Under the pieces are notes generated by a model. The model had not been told where the DNA came from, did no database searches, and was given only the letters and a program-made list of their open reading frames with translations. Shown piece by piece: positions 8,566 to 16,961 of a DNA stretch of 34,079 nt. Source of the stretch: Nitrososphaeria archaeon (lineage in GTDB: Archaea; Thermoproteota; Nitrososphaeria; JACIWG01); contig JAOAKB010000004.1 in the NCBI GenBank assembly GCA_026413865.1, positions 65,664 through 99,742 of the forward strand. Reading direction: 5' to 3'. Both the position numbers and the translations under genes were made by a program. Numbering within the stretch: the stretch's first letter is position 1; every line of letters begins with the position of its first letter.

Positions 8566-8901
8566 GTTAATCTTGCACCTAGCACTCTTTTGCCCACAAT
8601 TTTTATCCTAAAAATTGTTCTATAAAAATTTTTATGTAATTTGATTTCAAAAACTATATATAAATAAATTTTTCTAATGTTCCCTTAAAAATCTTACAGA
8701 ACATGATATATATGGACCATATATTCTAACAAGTTTCTCTATTTCTTTAAAGACTTTGTCTAAGCTTATTCTTGTTAATATCGTTTAGATACTTTTTGCA
8801 GACTTTTATAGTTGTACTGTAAGTTTATTGTGCTTGCCTTAATTATTTTCCATTTCATTAAATTTTAAATAGGAATAATTTTATCCTCAATAAACGATAA
8901 A
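8566..8901. other. 336-base divergent AT-rich spacer
   Basis: No coding frame of credible length was found. Toward the kinase (minus strand) a TATA-like TTTATATATAG sits near 8653-8663, which would give a leader of about 60 bases. Toward arginine decarboxylase (plus strand) AAATTTTAAAT sits near 8861-8871, about 35 bases before its ATG. An inverted repeat lies near the middle (separate entry). The length is exceptional in this compact window and suggests regulation of one or both genes. Confidence 0.5.
8708..8724. repeat. Inverted repeat ATATATGG-A-CCATATAT, candidate operator
   Basis: Perfect 8-base arms flank a single central A, in the long spacer between the histidine kinase and arginine decarboxylase genes. 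The size and symmetry fit a site for a dimeric regulator. The core TATGG-CCATA also appears in the palindrome near the histone gene at 32391-32406. Confidence 0.4.
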
Positions 8902-9453
8902 ATGTATACTTTTGTTCCTACAAAATATTTTTTGACTAAAGGTGTAGGTGTACATAAAGATAGACTTGCAAGTTTCGAGCTTGCCTTACGTGATGCTGGA
9001 ATCCAACATTGCAATATTGTACAGGTTTCGAGTATAATTCCTCCTACTGCAAAAAGGATTCCTAGGAATGAGGGCTTAAAATATATTAAGCCTGGACAAA
9101 TCATATTTGTGGTTTTAAGTAGGAATGAGACAAATGAGCCTAACCGTCTGATAGCGGCTTCCGTAGGTTTAGCGATTCCACAAGATAAGAGTATGTATGG
9201 TTATCTTTCAGAATTCCATGCATATGGTATGACTGGAGAAAAATGTGGCGAGTATGCAGAAGATTTGGCAGCCTACATGCTGGCTTCAACATTAGGTCTT
9301 GAGTTTGATCCTGAAAAAAGCTATGATGAACAGAAAGAACAGTGGTTGATTTCTGGAAAAATTGTTAAAACATCAAATATTACTCAATCAGCTGAAGGAG
9401 ATAAAAACGGTAATTGGACAACGGTTATTGCAGCAGCAGTATTTTTGCCATAA
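8902..9453 (+). CDS. pdaD: Pyruvoyl-dependent arginine decarboxylase
   Basis: The 183-residue protein matches the archaeal pyruvoyl arginine decarboxylase family, which makes agmatine from arginine as the first step of polyamine synthesis. The self-cleavage motif VSSIIPP is present: the chain would be cut between S43 and S44, with S44 becoming the pyruvoyl cofactor. Other family blocks are the N-terminal [11 protein letters not shown] and [20 protein letters not shown] (about 105-124). Length is normal for the family. No agmatinase or ureohydrolase gene is adjacent, so the rest of the pathway is elsewhere. Confidence 0.93.
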   Translation: MYTFVPTKYFLTKGVGVHKDRLASFELALRDAGIQHCNIVQVSSIIPPTAKRIPRNEGLKYIKPGQIIFVVLSRNETNEPNRLIAASVGLAIPQDKSMYGYLSEFHAYGMTGEKCGEYAEDLAAYMLASTLGLEFDPEKSYDEQKEQWLISGKIVKTSNITQSAEGDKNGNWTTVIAAAVFLP

Positions 9454-9502
9454 ATTGTTAAATTTTTTTATAATATTGGTTTAAAGGGTATAATGGATAG
9501 GG

Positions 9503-9805
9503 ATGCCTAAGGAAATCTTTGATGTTAAAGAATTTACTAAGATAGCGTCAGGAGCTTCAGAGATTAGAGTTGTATGGAAAGATGATTTTGCAAAAGTTAA
9601 AGCAAGGACAAACAAAATGTTGTACACAGGTAGAATGCCTTTTGATGCAGTTGAAAAGTTCCTTTCAAACTTTAAAGGTACAGTTAGAGAATTTAATCAA
9701 AGGCCTAAGATAGAAGAGAAACCAAAAAGGTCGCAAAAACGGAAAGCAAAACAGGCAGAGGGAGACCAGGAAGCATCTTCCTCCGTTCAAGAAGCAGTAA
9801 AGTAG
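9503..9805 (+). CDS. rpl38e: Ribosomal protein eL38 (L38e) with a charged C-terminal extension
   Basis: Residues 1-65 resemble eL38: MPKEIFDVKEFTKIA at the N-terminus, then a basic strand-rich segment with KARTNKMLYT and an EKFLSNFKGTVREF helix region. eL38 is known from eukaryotes and TACK/Asgard archaea but not from Euryarchaeota, so this is a lineage marker. The family is usually about 65-80 residues; here about 30 extra residues rich in Lys, Glu and Ser follow. That extension is encoded opposite the 3' end of the convergent presenilin-like gene (101-base overlap). The ATG at 9503 follows the purine-rich GGATAGG. Confidence 0.75.
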   Translation: MPKEIFDVKEFTKIASGASEIRVVWKDDFAKVKARTNKMLYTGRMPFDAVEKFLSNFKGTVREFNQRPKIEEKPKRSQKRKAKQAEGDQEASSSVQEAVK

Positions 9806-10514
9806 CTAAAACACCTAATTTTATTAATATTATTGAGGTTAAAGCCAAAATTTCTCCTCCAACACTATAGGCTAGGCCTGTTGAAAGGGAATAGAATAGT
9901 AGGTCACCTATACCGACTTCAATTTCATCAACCTTTACTAGAAGCAAGGATATTTCATTAGAGTGCATACTTTGAGCCAAATGCTTTAATGGACCCCTAA
10001 AAACCTCATATAGGTCAAATAATGCGAAACCTATAAGAAGTAAACCTACTGCCAGATCAGAGAACATTAGCTTTATAAGAAAGGCGCTTGAGCCGGACAT
10101 TAGTACAGATATTATAAGGTTTGGAAGAAAAAATCTTTTCCAGAATATGAATAAGGATACAGCTAATATTGCTATGCTTAGCAAGTTAATTAAATCTTCT
10201 CTAAAATATATGGTTCCCTCTAATAGTAGAGAAGAAACAACCCAAAAAAGAGCACAGCAAAGTATACTTTTTAGAAATAGAATAATATATTCCAGCTTGA
10301 TAAACCTTTTTCTAATAACCCATAGAAAGAGAAATGATGCTGCTAGAGAAATTGTTATCAAATATAGTGTGTTTCCTGTTGCTACATAGATGTCTGAGGA
10401 TGCTGGAACAAGTGGCTCACTGTAAACTTTCTTGGACAAGGAAAGTAATGCTATAGTTATAATTTCTGACGCTAAAATTATTAATGATAGTTTGATAAAA
10501 ACATTTTTTAACAT
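9705..10514 (-). CDS. Presenilin/signal-peptide-peptidase-like intramembrane aspartyl protease (A22 family)
   Basis: The 269-residue protein has about nine membrane helices. Three hallmarks of presenilin-type proteases are visible in order: FDLYEVFRGPLKH (D167, the counterpart of the YD motif in helix 6), GIGDLLFYS (D204, the counterpart of GLGD in helix 7) and GLPLP at 250-254 (the counterpart of the PAL motif in helix 9). It would cleave single-span membrane helices. The match is by motif order rather than overall similarity, which is weak, as is usual for archaeal members (COG3389/DUF1119 type). The start ATG lies 2 bases after the archaemetzincin stop, so the two are co-transcribed. Its last 33 codons overlap the eL38 gene on the opposite strand. 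Confidence 0.75.
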   Translation of the reverse strand: MLKNVFIKLSLIILASEIITIALLSLSKKVYSEPLVPASSDIYVATGNTLYLITISLAASFLFLWVIRKRFIKLEYIILFLKSILCCALFWVVSSLLLEGTIYFREDLINLLSIAILAVSLFIFWKRFFLPNLIISVLMSGSSAFLIKLMFSDLAVGLLLIGFALFDLYEVFRGPLKHLAQSMHSNEISLLLVKVDEIEVGIGDLLFYSLSTGLAYSVGGEILALTSIILIKLGVLATLLLLERRKMLPGLPLPVLLSVFATFLVSLLS

Positions 10515-10516
10515 AT

Positions 10517-11062
10517 TTACCTTAATCCTTTCAACTTTTCCCTACAATTATGGCATAATAGAGGAAGTTTGTCATCAACCTGCTTCAACGTGTTCGCAAA
10601 AGACATAATGCACGTGGATTCAGGACAATGTGTTAATCCAAGAAGATGCCCTATTTCATGAGCGCTTTCCTTGAAAATTCTTTCTTCAACAGTTTTAGCT
10701 CCAAGAAAAAGTTCTTTAGATATAAAAACCAACCTTGCTGTCGAAAGTAAAGATACCTTCTTGATAGTGTTTGTTACACCAAAAACAAAGTTCATGTTAG
10801 GCATTGATATATCCATTGAAGTTACACCTAAACTCTTCCCCTTTTTATCAGAATCCCTTACTTGAGCAATCTTTTCAATTATCAAGTCAGCCTTAAACTG
10901 TCTCCTACTACTATCATATTCTTTGGAGGAAAGAGGTATAACATTTACAGAAACATCAGGTTCTCTATCATAAAACCTAATAGCAGCTTCAATTTGGCTA
11001 ACAAACTTGTAACCGTCCATATTATGAACAGGATATACTGTAATCTTTTCTCTAAAGCTCAT
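10517..11062 (-). CDS. amzA: Archaemetzincin zinc metalloprotease
   Basis: The 181-residue protein has the archaemetzincin signature HEIGHLLGLTHC followed by four residues, CIM: zinc ligands H135, H139 and H145, general base E136, structural cysteines C146 and C151, and the Met-turn M153. A second CxxC (C170, C173) completes the structural zinc site typical of the family. The protein has no signal peptide, so it acts in the cytosol; the natural substrate is unknown. ATG at 11062 is chosen because GGTGGTGA lies just upstream; GTG codons further out fall in that ribosome-binding site. It overlaps the upstream beta-CASP gene by 11 bases and is followed by the presenilin-like gene after 2 bases. 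Confidence 0.92.
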   Translation of the reverse strand: MSFREKITVYPVHNMDGYKFVSQIEAAIRFYDREPDVSVNVIPLSSKEYDSSRRQFKADLIIEKIAQVRDSDKKGKSLGVTSMDISMPNMNFVFGVTNTIKKVSLLSTARLVFISKELFLGAKTVEERIFKESAHEIGHLLGLTHCPESTCIMSFANTLKQVDDKLPLLCHNCREKLKGLR

Positions 11063-12311
11063 ATTCACCACCGATTTTAGGAGCTACCGCCTCTAAACCA
11101 AACTTTTCCTTTAAATCTTTTGCGAACTGTATACAATTTTCTTCTTCCCCATGCATAGTAAATATGACAGGGTTACCCTTTAACCTTTTAATCATATCAA
11201 AAAGCTCACTACGACCACTATGGGATGAAAAGTGAAAGTGTTTAATGTCAGCACTAACCTTCTTAGGCCTACCATTAATCAATGCAACCTTATCTTCCAA
11301 AAGCTGCCTTCCAGGTGTACCCTTCACCTGATATGATACAAATGATATACCATTTTTTGGATCCTTACTTATCCTTTGATTATAGAATGCTGCTGCACCA
11401 CCTACAAGCATTCCAGCCGGAGAAATTATAACGCAAGGCTCATTAACAATCCTTTTCCTATCCTTCCAGCCGCCAACCTTTTTAATCCAATCCAAAGCTT
11501 TAGTAAAAATGTTCATATCTCTAACATACTCTCCATGTCTTAGCAATATTTCATTTGTATCCAAAGCCATTCCATCCATGTAAACATTGTACTTGAAATT
11601 CTCTTTATATAATACGATTGCTATCTCTTGAGCTCTTCCAACAGCGAACGCGGGAACCAAAAGTGTACCACCACCTTCAACAATCTCTCGAGCATATTCT
11701 ACAAAACTTTTTTCAACCTTCTCCCTATTCGGATGCTCCTGCAAAGCATAGGTACTTTCAGTAATAACTATATCAACTTCGCCAAAATCGATTTTTGCAC
11801 CCCTCAATAGTGCAGTCTTCCTAGCATTAATGTCACCTGTATAAAGGATAGTTTTTCCATCTAAACGCACTAAAACACTTCCAGCACCAGGCAAATGACC
11901 CCCCTCATAAAATTCTATAACAGAATCTTTAAATTCAATAGGCTCATTGAATGAAACTTTTCTAAGATAACGTCTCATATTAAGCATATCAATATATTCG
12001 TATGGTAAATAGAAGCCAGATAAGCCTATAAAATCTTCTATCAAAAGTTCAGTCAATTCAAAGGTTAAGTTTGTGGTTATTAGGGGAACACCACCATTTA
12101 TATAGAGCATGGGAAGAGCGCCAGAATGGTCTAAATGTGCGTGGGTAAGAACTGCAGCATCAACCTGTTTAGGCTGAACATGGATAGGGAAGCCTGGCTC
12201 ATCCCTAGAAAGCAGTACACCATAGTCTAGGAGTAAACTTGTCCTCTCACCTTTTATAAGGACACCCGACTTTCCAACCTGTCTTGTGCCCCCAAGAAAC
12301 TTTATACGCAT
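11052..12311 (-). CDS. Metallo-beta-lactamase/beta-CASP ribonuclease (aCPSF/RNase J-like)
   Basis: The 419-residue protein has metallo-beta-lactamase motif 2 THAHLDHSGALP (about 54-65), then GGHLPGAGS, TGDINARKT and TESTYAL, and C-terminal beta-CASP motifs: VPAFAVGRAQE, ISPAGMLVGG, HFHFSSHSGR and MHGEE. No KH domains precede it, so it is the short archaeal type related to aCPSF2 rather than full aCPSF1. Expected function is endo- and/or 5'-exonucleolytic RNA processing. It heads a leftward operon with archaemetzincin and the presenilin-like protease, and is divergent from PAC2 with a symmetric TATA-like element between. Confidence 0.9.
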   Translation of the reverse strand: MRIKFLGGTRQVGKSGVLIKGERTSLLLDYGVLLSRDEPGFPIHVQPKQVDAAVLTHAHLDHSGALPMLYINGGVPLITTNLTFELTELLIEDFIGLSGFYLPYEYIDMLNMRRYLRKVSFNEPIEFKDSVIEFYEGGHLPGAGSVLVRLDGKTILYTGDINARKTALLRGAKIDFGEVDIVITESTYALQEHPNREKVEKSFVEYAREIVEGGGTLLVPAFAVGRAQEIAIVLYKENFKYNVYMDGMALDTNEILLRHGEYVRDMNIFTKALDWIKKVGGWKDRKRIVNEPCVIISPAGMLVGGAAAFYNQRISKDPKNGISFVSYQVKGTPGRQLLEDKVALINGRPKKVSADIKHFHFSSHSGRSELFDMIKRLKGNPVIFTMHGEEENCIQFAKDLKEKFGLEAVAPKIGGEYEL

Positions 12312-12337
12312 ACTCTCTATGTCATCATAGACATAAA

Positions 12338-12346
12338 TTTATAGGG
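12338..12346. promoter_or_regulatory. TATA-like element between beta-CASP and PAC2 genes
   Basis: The sequence CATAAATTTATAGGG contains a nearly symmetric AT core that reads TTTATAGGG rightward and CTATAAATTTA leftward. Its centre is about 25-30 bases from both the PAC2 ATG (12367) and the beta-CASP ATG (12311). Both genes lack a clear Shine-Dalgarno, so both may be leaderless from one shared TATA region. Confidence 0.45.
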
Positions 12347-12366
12347 CTTTAACTATTTCCCTAGCG

Positions 12367-13077
12367 ATGGCAATAAAAGTATATGTTGATAGAGAAAAGT
12401 TTGAGGACTGCACGTTCGTTACCGGATTCCATGGTATAGGCTTTACTGGATATTGGAGCGTAAAGTATCTTATACAGCAACTTAAAGCAAAACGTATAGG
12501 TTTCGTTGAAAGCATGTTTGCACCACCAATATGCACTGTTTCAGGAGGACGCATCGTTACACCATTTGAACTTTATCAGAAGGATAATCTGGTCTTCTTT
12601 AAAGCAGAAGTAGCACCGCCAAGAGAAAAAGAGTACCAGTTCTTTACACAAATTGGCGAATGGGTAGCATCCTCAGGCTTCAAAGAAGCATGTCTAATAG
12701 GGGGACTAGATTCAACATTAAAAAACGATAATACAACATACAGGATCGTTTACACAAGCAGCTACAATCTTCCAGACATACTAAAAGATGCACTGGTGCT
12801 GGAAGATGATAGACTTATCGTCGGACCAATAGCAATACTCTTAAACCATTTTGAGGCAATAGGCTTCCCAGCATTCTCTATCCTCGCATATGCAGCTCAA
12901 GACCGTCTAGACCCAAGAGCATGTGCAGAGGCAATAACCGTTATGTCAAAAATGTATAACTTTGAGGTAGACCTAAAACCACTTATTGCTGGAGCCGAAG
13001 CTATCGAGGAAGCACTCACTAAGCCTCAACCAAAAGAAGAGCGTGGAGAAAAAACTTTAGGCTCCTTTTACTCCTAG
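12367..13077 (+). CDS. PAC2 family protein (proteasome assembly chaperone-like)
   Basis: The 236-residue protein shows the PAC2/DUF75 pattern: FVTGFHGIGFTGYWSVKYL near the N-terminus (about 17-35), FVESMFAPP, strands with ACLIGGLDS, and the later VGPIAILLNHFEAIGFPAFSILAYA (about 157-180), where PAC2 proteins usually have a Gly-rich helix start. In eukaryotes the homologue assists 20S proteasome alpha-ring assembly; archaeal members are probably proteasome chaperones, not experimentally settled. Its 3' end overlaps the convergent TgtA gene by 21 bases. Confidence 0.8.
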   Translation: MAIKVYVDREKFEDCTFVTGFHGIGFTGYWSVKYLIQQLKAKRIGFVESMFAPPICTVSGGRIVTPFELYQKDNLVFFKAEVAPPREKEYQFFTQIGEWVASSGFKEACLIGGLDSTLKNDNTTYRIVYTSSYNLPDILKDALVLEDDRLIVGPIAILLNHFEAIGFPAFSILAYAAQDRLDPRACAEAITVMSKMYNFEVDLKPLIAGAEAIEEALTKPQPKEERGEKTLGSFYS

Positions 13078-14637
13078 AGCTTCAATTTCTTCTAAAACTC
13101 TCTCTATTCTTCTATCGAATACAATTTTTGACACAATATCTTTCCTCTTCCTAAACCATTTTAAAACATTCTCATACTTTCCATTAGAGTGGTCAACTAC
13201 CAAAATTTTCTTAAAAACAAACTTTTTCAAAAACTTTCTTAATCTTATAATGGACTCTCTTTTCATTTCTTCATCTAAAGGTAACGCTATTTCATACTGT
13301 GAGAATGGGTAAATGTCACAGACTTCGATAGGCGCAATAGCCATAGGAAATATTCCAGCACAGAATTGTATATCCTTCACCCTTTCACCGAATCGCTTCA
13401 TAGCCTCCTTCCTAAGCCTATAAAGATAAGTGTGATCATTTGAAGTTGAGAGATATAGTACAAGAATACTTTTATTTATTTCAAGATTATTTAATATTCT
13501 ATTAAAACAATGTTCTGCTTCAGGCCTATACTGGTCGGGTGTTGTACAGAAGAACAGACCCTTCTGCTTAAAAACAGGAGTACCTTCCCCCAAATACTTT
13601 CGATATTCTTTAAAAAGTTTGAAGGCTGACCATACTCTTGGATGTGCCTTACATTTTACACTAACATATTCCCAAAGACAACCATCTTCTATAGCCTGCT
13701 TCACACTCTTCAACTCCTTTGAAAGAATGTGAAGATTATGGAGGGAAAGTAGTCTAATCCTTTCTGGACTCTCCCTAACCTCCTTCACAGAATGCCCACT
13801 ACATATTTTACATTCGCATGGAAGATACTTAAGTTCATCAATATTTTCTGTACCATATTCTGTAATATATGCACCTCTTTTCGCATAAAGTATGTAGGAG
13901 GCTGAATCAAAGAGGTCGCAGCCTAATGCAACAGCTATAGGGATTGTAAGTGGATGACCAGCTCCAAAAAGATGCAAAGGCTTATCGAGTGGAAGAATCT
14001 TTTTAACCGTAACAATCATTTTAACTATATTTTCGAGATCATATTGTTCTAGAAGCTGCGTAGGACTTCCTAGAGCATAGATGTCAAAATCAAATTTCAT
14101 CATTTCCCTAGCACATTTTTCAAGCAGATCATAGAATATTCCACCTTGTATAGGTCCAGTCCAAAGCACTTCCGAAGGCCTCAAATAATGTATAGACTTC
14201 TTTGCAGCATCTATCGTCTTATATACTGTTTCCTCAGCCCTCCTCCTATTTCTAGTGAAGCCTGTGGGTGTATCTAATATTACACCTATATCACTTCCAA
14301 TCGACTTTTCAAATTCAACAATTTCCTCTGGAGTAGTTTCTACACTACCATATTCTAAAAGCTGATATGCTCCAGAATCAGTCATTATAGTGTTTTCAAA
14401 GTCAAGAAGCCTGTGTACATCAAATTTTTCACCAGTAATCTTACTTTTCCTCAGTATCATGTACGAGTTTGTCATTACAGCATCGAAGCCAATATCAAGC
14501 ATTTCCTTTGGTGCAATCGTCTGATTGAAAGGATGAATTACTGGAAAAATTGTAGGCGTTTCTATAGTCCCATGCTTTGTCCTAAGTTTACCTATTCTAG
14601 CCGCTAAATCTGTCTTCCTAACCTCGAAAGTGGGCAT
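13057..14637 (-). CDS. tgtA: Archaeal tRNA-guanine(15) transglycosylase, lacking a PUA domain
   Basis: This 526-residue enzyme exchanges G15 of tRNA for the archaeosine precursor preQ0. The catalytic barrel (about 1-340) has general acid/base D87 in MTDSGAYQ, substrate loop DTPTGF, nucleophile D244 in LFDSASY, and zinc ligands C274, C276, C279 (CECKIC) plus the His of LHNL (H300). Residues about 345-526 correspond to the archaeal C1-C2 domains. The final PUA domain (about 70 residues in longer euryarchaeal TgtA) is missing; the protein ends at GVKGA. It follows the SmAP3 gene by 4 bases, an RNA-metabolism operon. Confidence 0.92.
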   Translation of the reverse strand: MPTFEVRKTDLAARIGKLRTKHGTIETPTIFPVIHPFNQTIAPKEMLDIGFDAVMTNSYMILRKSKITGEKFDVHRLLDFENTIMTDSGAYQLLEYGSVETTPEEIVEFEKSIGSDIGVILDTPTGFTRNRRRAEETVYKTIDAAKKSIHYLRPSEVLWTGPIQGGIFYDLLEKCAREMMKFDFDIYALGSPTQLLEQYDLENIVKMIVTVKKILPLDKPLHLFGAGHPLTIPIAVALGCDLFDSASYILYAKRGAYITEYGTENIDELKYLPCECKICSGHSVKEVRESPERIRLLSLHNLHILSKELKSVKQAIEDGCLWEYVSVKCKAHPRVWSAFKLFKEYRKYLGEGTPVFKQKGLFFCTTPDQYRPEAEHCFNRILNNLEINKSILVLYLSTSNDHTYLYRLRKEAMKRFGERVKDIQFCAGIFPMAIAPIEVCDIYPFSQYEIALPLDEEMKRESIIRLRKFLKKFVFKKILVVDHSNGKYENVLKWFRKRKDIVSKIVFDRRIERVLEEIEALGVKGA

Positions 14638-14641
14638 TATA

Positions 14642-15058
14642 CTACTGTCTCTTTGCAGTCTCTCTTAAATATTCTTCGTAAATTTCTCTAACCCTTACTG
14701 TAGCAAGACCTGTTCCTTCAACACCCTTTTCTGTAACCTTAATCTTATCCATAACCAATATTGTACCTAGTTCCTCCATCAACTTAACATTATTTGGAAA
14801 ATACTTTTCCAACCTCATGGCTAAAGCTTTTAAGTCAAAAAGTTTTTCAACCAACTCAATTCTCTTAACAAAATTTCCGTTTATAACAACTTTACTAACA
14901 TTTTCGCCACCAACAACATTACTCAATATTATGTTAAGATTTTCACTTATCCCAGAAAGTTCTCCACTAAACTTTAAACCATCTACAGTTTCAACATTAA
15001 CCTTTTTGCCCACTAAATTCGCCAATTCTTCAGCAAACTTCTTTCCAGCAATTGACAT
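14642..15058 (-). CDS. Sm-like archaeal protein with C-terminal domain (SmAP3-type)
   Basis: The 138-residue protein starts with an Sm fold (about 6-70): LVGKKVNVETVDGLKFSGELSG is Sm1, and VVINGNFVKRIELVE is Sm2. It continues with an extra mixed domain of about 65 residues (LEKYFPNNVKLMEELGTIL and onward), an architecture known from crenarchaeal SmAP3. It should form a ring and bind RNA, though SmAP3 RNA binding is less established than for SmAP1/2. A TATA-like TTTAAAATATAGG lies about 30 bases upstream. It is transcribed together with tgtA. Confidence 0.82.
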   Translation of the reverse strand: MSIAGKKFAEELANLVGKKVNVETVDGLKFSGELSGISENLNIILSNVVGGENVSKVVINGNFVKRIELVEKLFDLKALAMRLEKYFPNNVKLMEELGTILVMDKIKVTEKGVEGTGLATVRVREIYEEYLRETAKRQ

Positions 15059-15220
15059 TTTACAACTCCATAGTGGCTATTTGCAACCTATATTTTAAAT
15101 TTGCCCACTCTCACCCCCTCACTTAAAACAATCTACACAAAGAATAAAATAGGATATACAATCAAAAAATAGTTTCATAGACAAATTTCATAAAAAATGT
15201 GTGAGTAGGCTTCCAAATTT

Positions 15221-16147
15221 ATGGAAAAAAGTGTATGCCCACTCTGTAATAGCAAACTAATACTAGTAGATAATGAGCTAGTATGTGAAACTTGTGGATA
15301 CGTTTCACAGGACATTCAAATAGCATCGTCAGAATTTGAACAGAAAATATTCTATGAACTTGGAAGCCACATAGGCTTTAAAAATCTATATAGTCAAGAA
15401 AATATTTCTAGGATTGGAGAAAGTTCAAGCCCAAAATATTATAGGATGCTATCAGAACGTTGGCTAAAAACTTCAAAAGAAAACGAAGAATATTACTGTA
15501 TGAAGGTTATTTCAAGAGTCTGTGAAAAGCTTACTATACCAGAAAATGTTGCAGCATATGCTTTTGAATTTTCTAAAAGAATACTTTCAAAAAAGTTAGA
15601 GCATGAAGGAATAACAATTCCAATCATCTGCCTATATTCCTTAATGATATCATGCAAAAAATCAAAAATAGACAGAATTACCATGAGAAAACTCTTCAAA
15701 ACATTTAGAACATTAGGATATCGTGTAAGCTTAGCAGCGCTCGCAAAAGTTTCGTGTCTTGCAAACATGGCACTTGAACCAAAACCTGTAGAAGAATATC
15801 TTACTACAATAATACCGTCTATAACGGCACATCCAGTTGTGTTGGAGAAAGTGAAAAAATATTACCTTTCACCAGTAGAATATGAGAGAAAACTTTATCG
15901 TACAACTATAGCCATTTTATCTTATGTAGACAAATACAGGAGAGGGGGACATAATCCATATGCATTAGCGTCTACAGCAACATATGCTGGAGAAATAGCA
16001 TTATCTAAAATTGAGCACAGACAGCCATTATTCTCTCAACGCATAATATCAGAAAGTGTTGATATTGCAGAATATACTGTAAGAGAACAGTACAGTGAAC
16101 TCTTTAGGGAAGCAGTATATCAGCTAATATCTAACCTAAATCAATGA
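15221..16147 (+). CDS. tfb: Divergent transcription initiation factor B (TFB/TFIIB)
   Basis: The 308-residue protein has the TFB plan: an N-terminal zinc ribbon with CPLC (C6, C9) and CETC (C22, C25), a short linker, and two cyclin-like repeats (about 90-195 and 200-300). The second repeat has GGHNPYALASTATYAGEIA, matching the G-N-P-x-x-[LI]-A-x-x-x-x-Y-x-A signature. The usual B-reader block PEWRAF is not present; instead it reads QIASSEFEQKIFYEL, so this looks like a divergent or specialised paralogue. Whether a second TFB exists elsewhere cannot be seen. It ends 31 bases from the leftward pilin-like operon, next to the pilus cluster. Confidence 0.85.
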   Translation: MEKSVCPLCNSKLILVDNELVCETCGYVSQDIQIASSEFEQKIFYELGSHIGFKNLYSQENISRIGESSSPKYYRMLSERWLKTSKENEEYYCMKVISRVCEKLTIPENVAAYAFEFSKRILSKKLEHEGITIPIICLYSLMISCKKSKIDRITMRKLFKTFRTLGYRVSLAALAKVSCLANMALEPKPVEEYLTTIIPSITAHPVVLEKVKKYYLSPVEYERKLYRTTIAILSYVDKYRRGGHNPYALASTATYAGEIALSKIEHRQPLFSQRIISESVDIAEYTVREQYSELFREAVYQLISNLNQ

Positions 16148-16178
16148 AAACATCATTTCACGTTAAATAGTTTCAAAT

Positions 16179-16961
16179 TTACAATATTAGAAGCCTTTCA
16201 CAGTATAAGGAAACCATGTTAGAGACACCATACTTGAGAACACTTTCATATGAGATAGGATAGACTATTTTATAGCCTATCATAAGATTAGAGTCTCCAA
16301 AACTAACATAGTCGAGAACAATACTGCATCCAGAACAATCCTTTAACAACCCATTTAATTCGTAAACTAAGTTCACAATTTCATCCAATGTAGAGTTAAA
16401 AGACAATTTTGAAACCATTTGATTTTCAAAAATATTCTGTGCCACTCGAACACGATCAAGAATCGAAGTAAAGTCAACATTACATGTGACATAGAATGTG
16501 TCTTCACCATATACTTCAACATCAAACCTATTAACTATATGATAATTTATTTTAGCATAAAACCTTGAGCCAGAATATTCAGGGAAACCATGCAATCTAT
16601 TTTCAGAAAAACCTTTCAAAGAAAAGTGAACAAAAAAGGAGACAGAAAAAACTTCATCCTTATAAGATTCATAAAAAATTTTATCATCAAATATGTCCAT
16701 GAATTCTTCATAGGATAGAAGTTTTCTTGAAAGCATAATATCGTCTATATATTCAAGCAATTTAATTGCAGCATTTATCTTACATTCCATAACCTTACCT
16801 CTAGTAGCGAGAACATTTTCTCGAACAAGATAATAGTTTATAATATGCCTTTCCACATTTAAAATGGTTAATGTACAAGAAAATAGTATGACAAAGACAA
16901 TTAAAACAGCTGTAGTTTGAACAACAGCTCTCCTACCACAGCCTATTTTTTCATAAACCAA
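16179..16961 (-). CDS. Pilin-like/TadE-like protein with class III-type signal
   Basis: The 260-residue protein begins with a short basic leader CGRRAVVQTTAVLIV, followed by one long hydrophobic helix (to about residue 33), then an extracytoplasmic beta-rich domain. This resembles archaeal type IV pilin leaders cut by PibD-like peptidase (RRA before VVQ), though a Glu at +5 is absent, as in many minor pilins or TadE-type pseudopilins. A CSGC pair lies near residue 212. The start is TTG at 16961, with GGTG eight bases upstream, inside the end of the preceding gene (19-base overlap). It is the last gene of the five-gene leftward arm; I do not recognise a specific family. Confidence 0.6.
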   Translation of the reverse strand: MVYEKIGCGRRAVVQTTAVLIVFVILFSCTLTILNVERHIINYYLVRENVLATRGKVMECKINAAIKLLEYIDDIMLSRKLLSYEEFMDIFDDKIFYESYKDEVFSVSFFVHFSLKGFSENRLHGFPEYSGSRFYAKINYHIVNRFDVEVYGEDTFYVTCNVDFTSILDRVRVAQNIFENQMVSKLSFNSTLDEIVNLVYELNGLLKDCSGCSIVLDYVSFGDSNLMIGYKIVYPISYESVLKYGVSNMVSLYCERLLIL

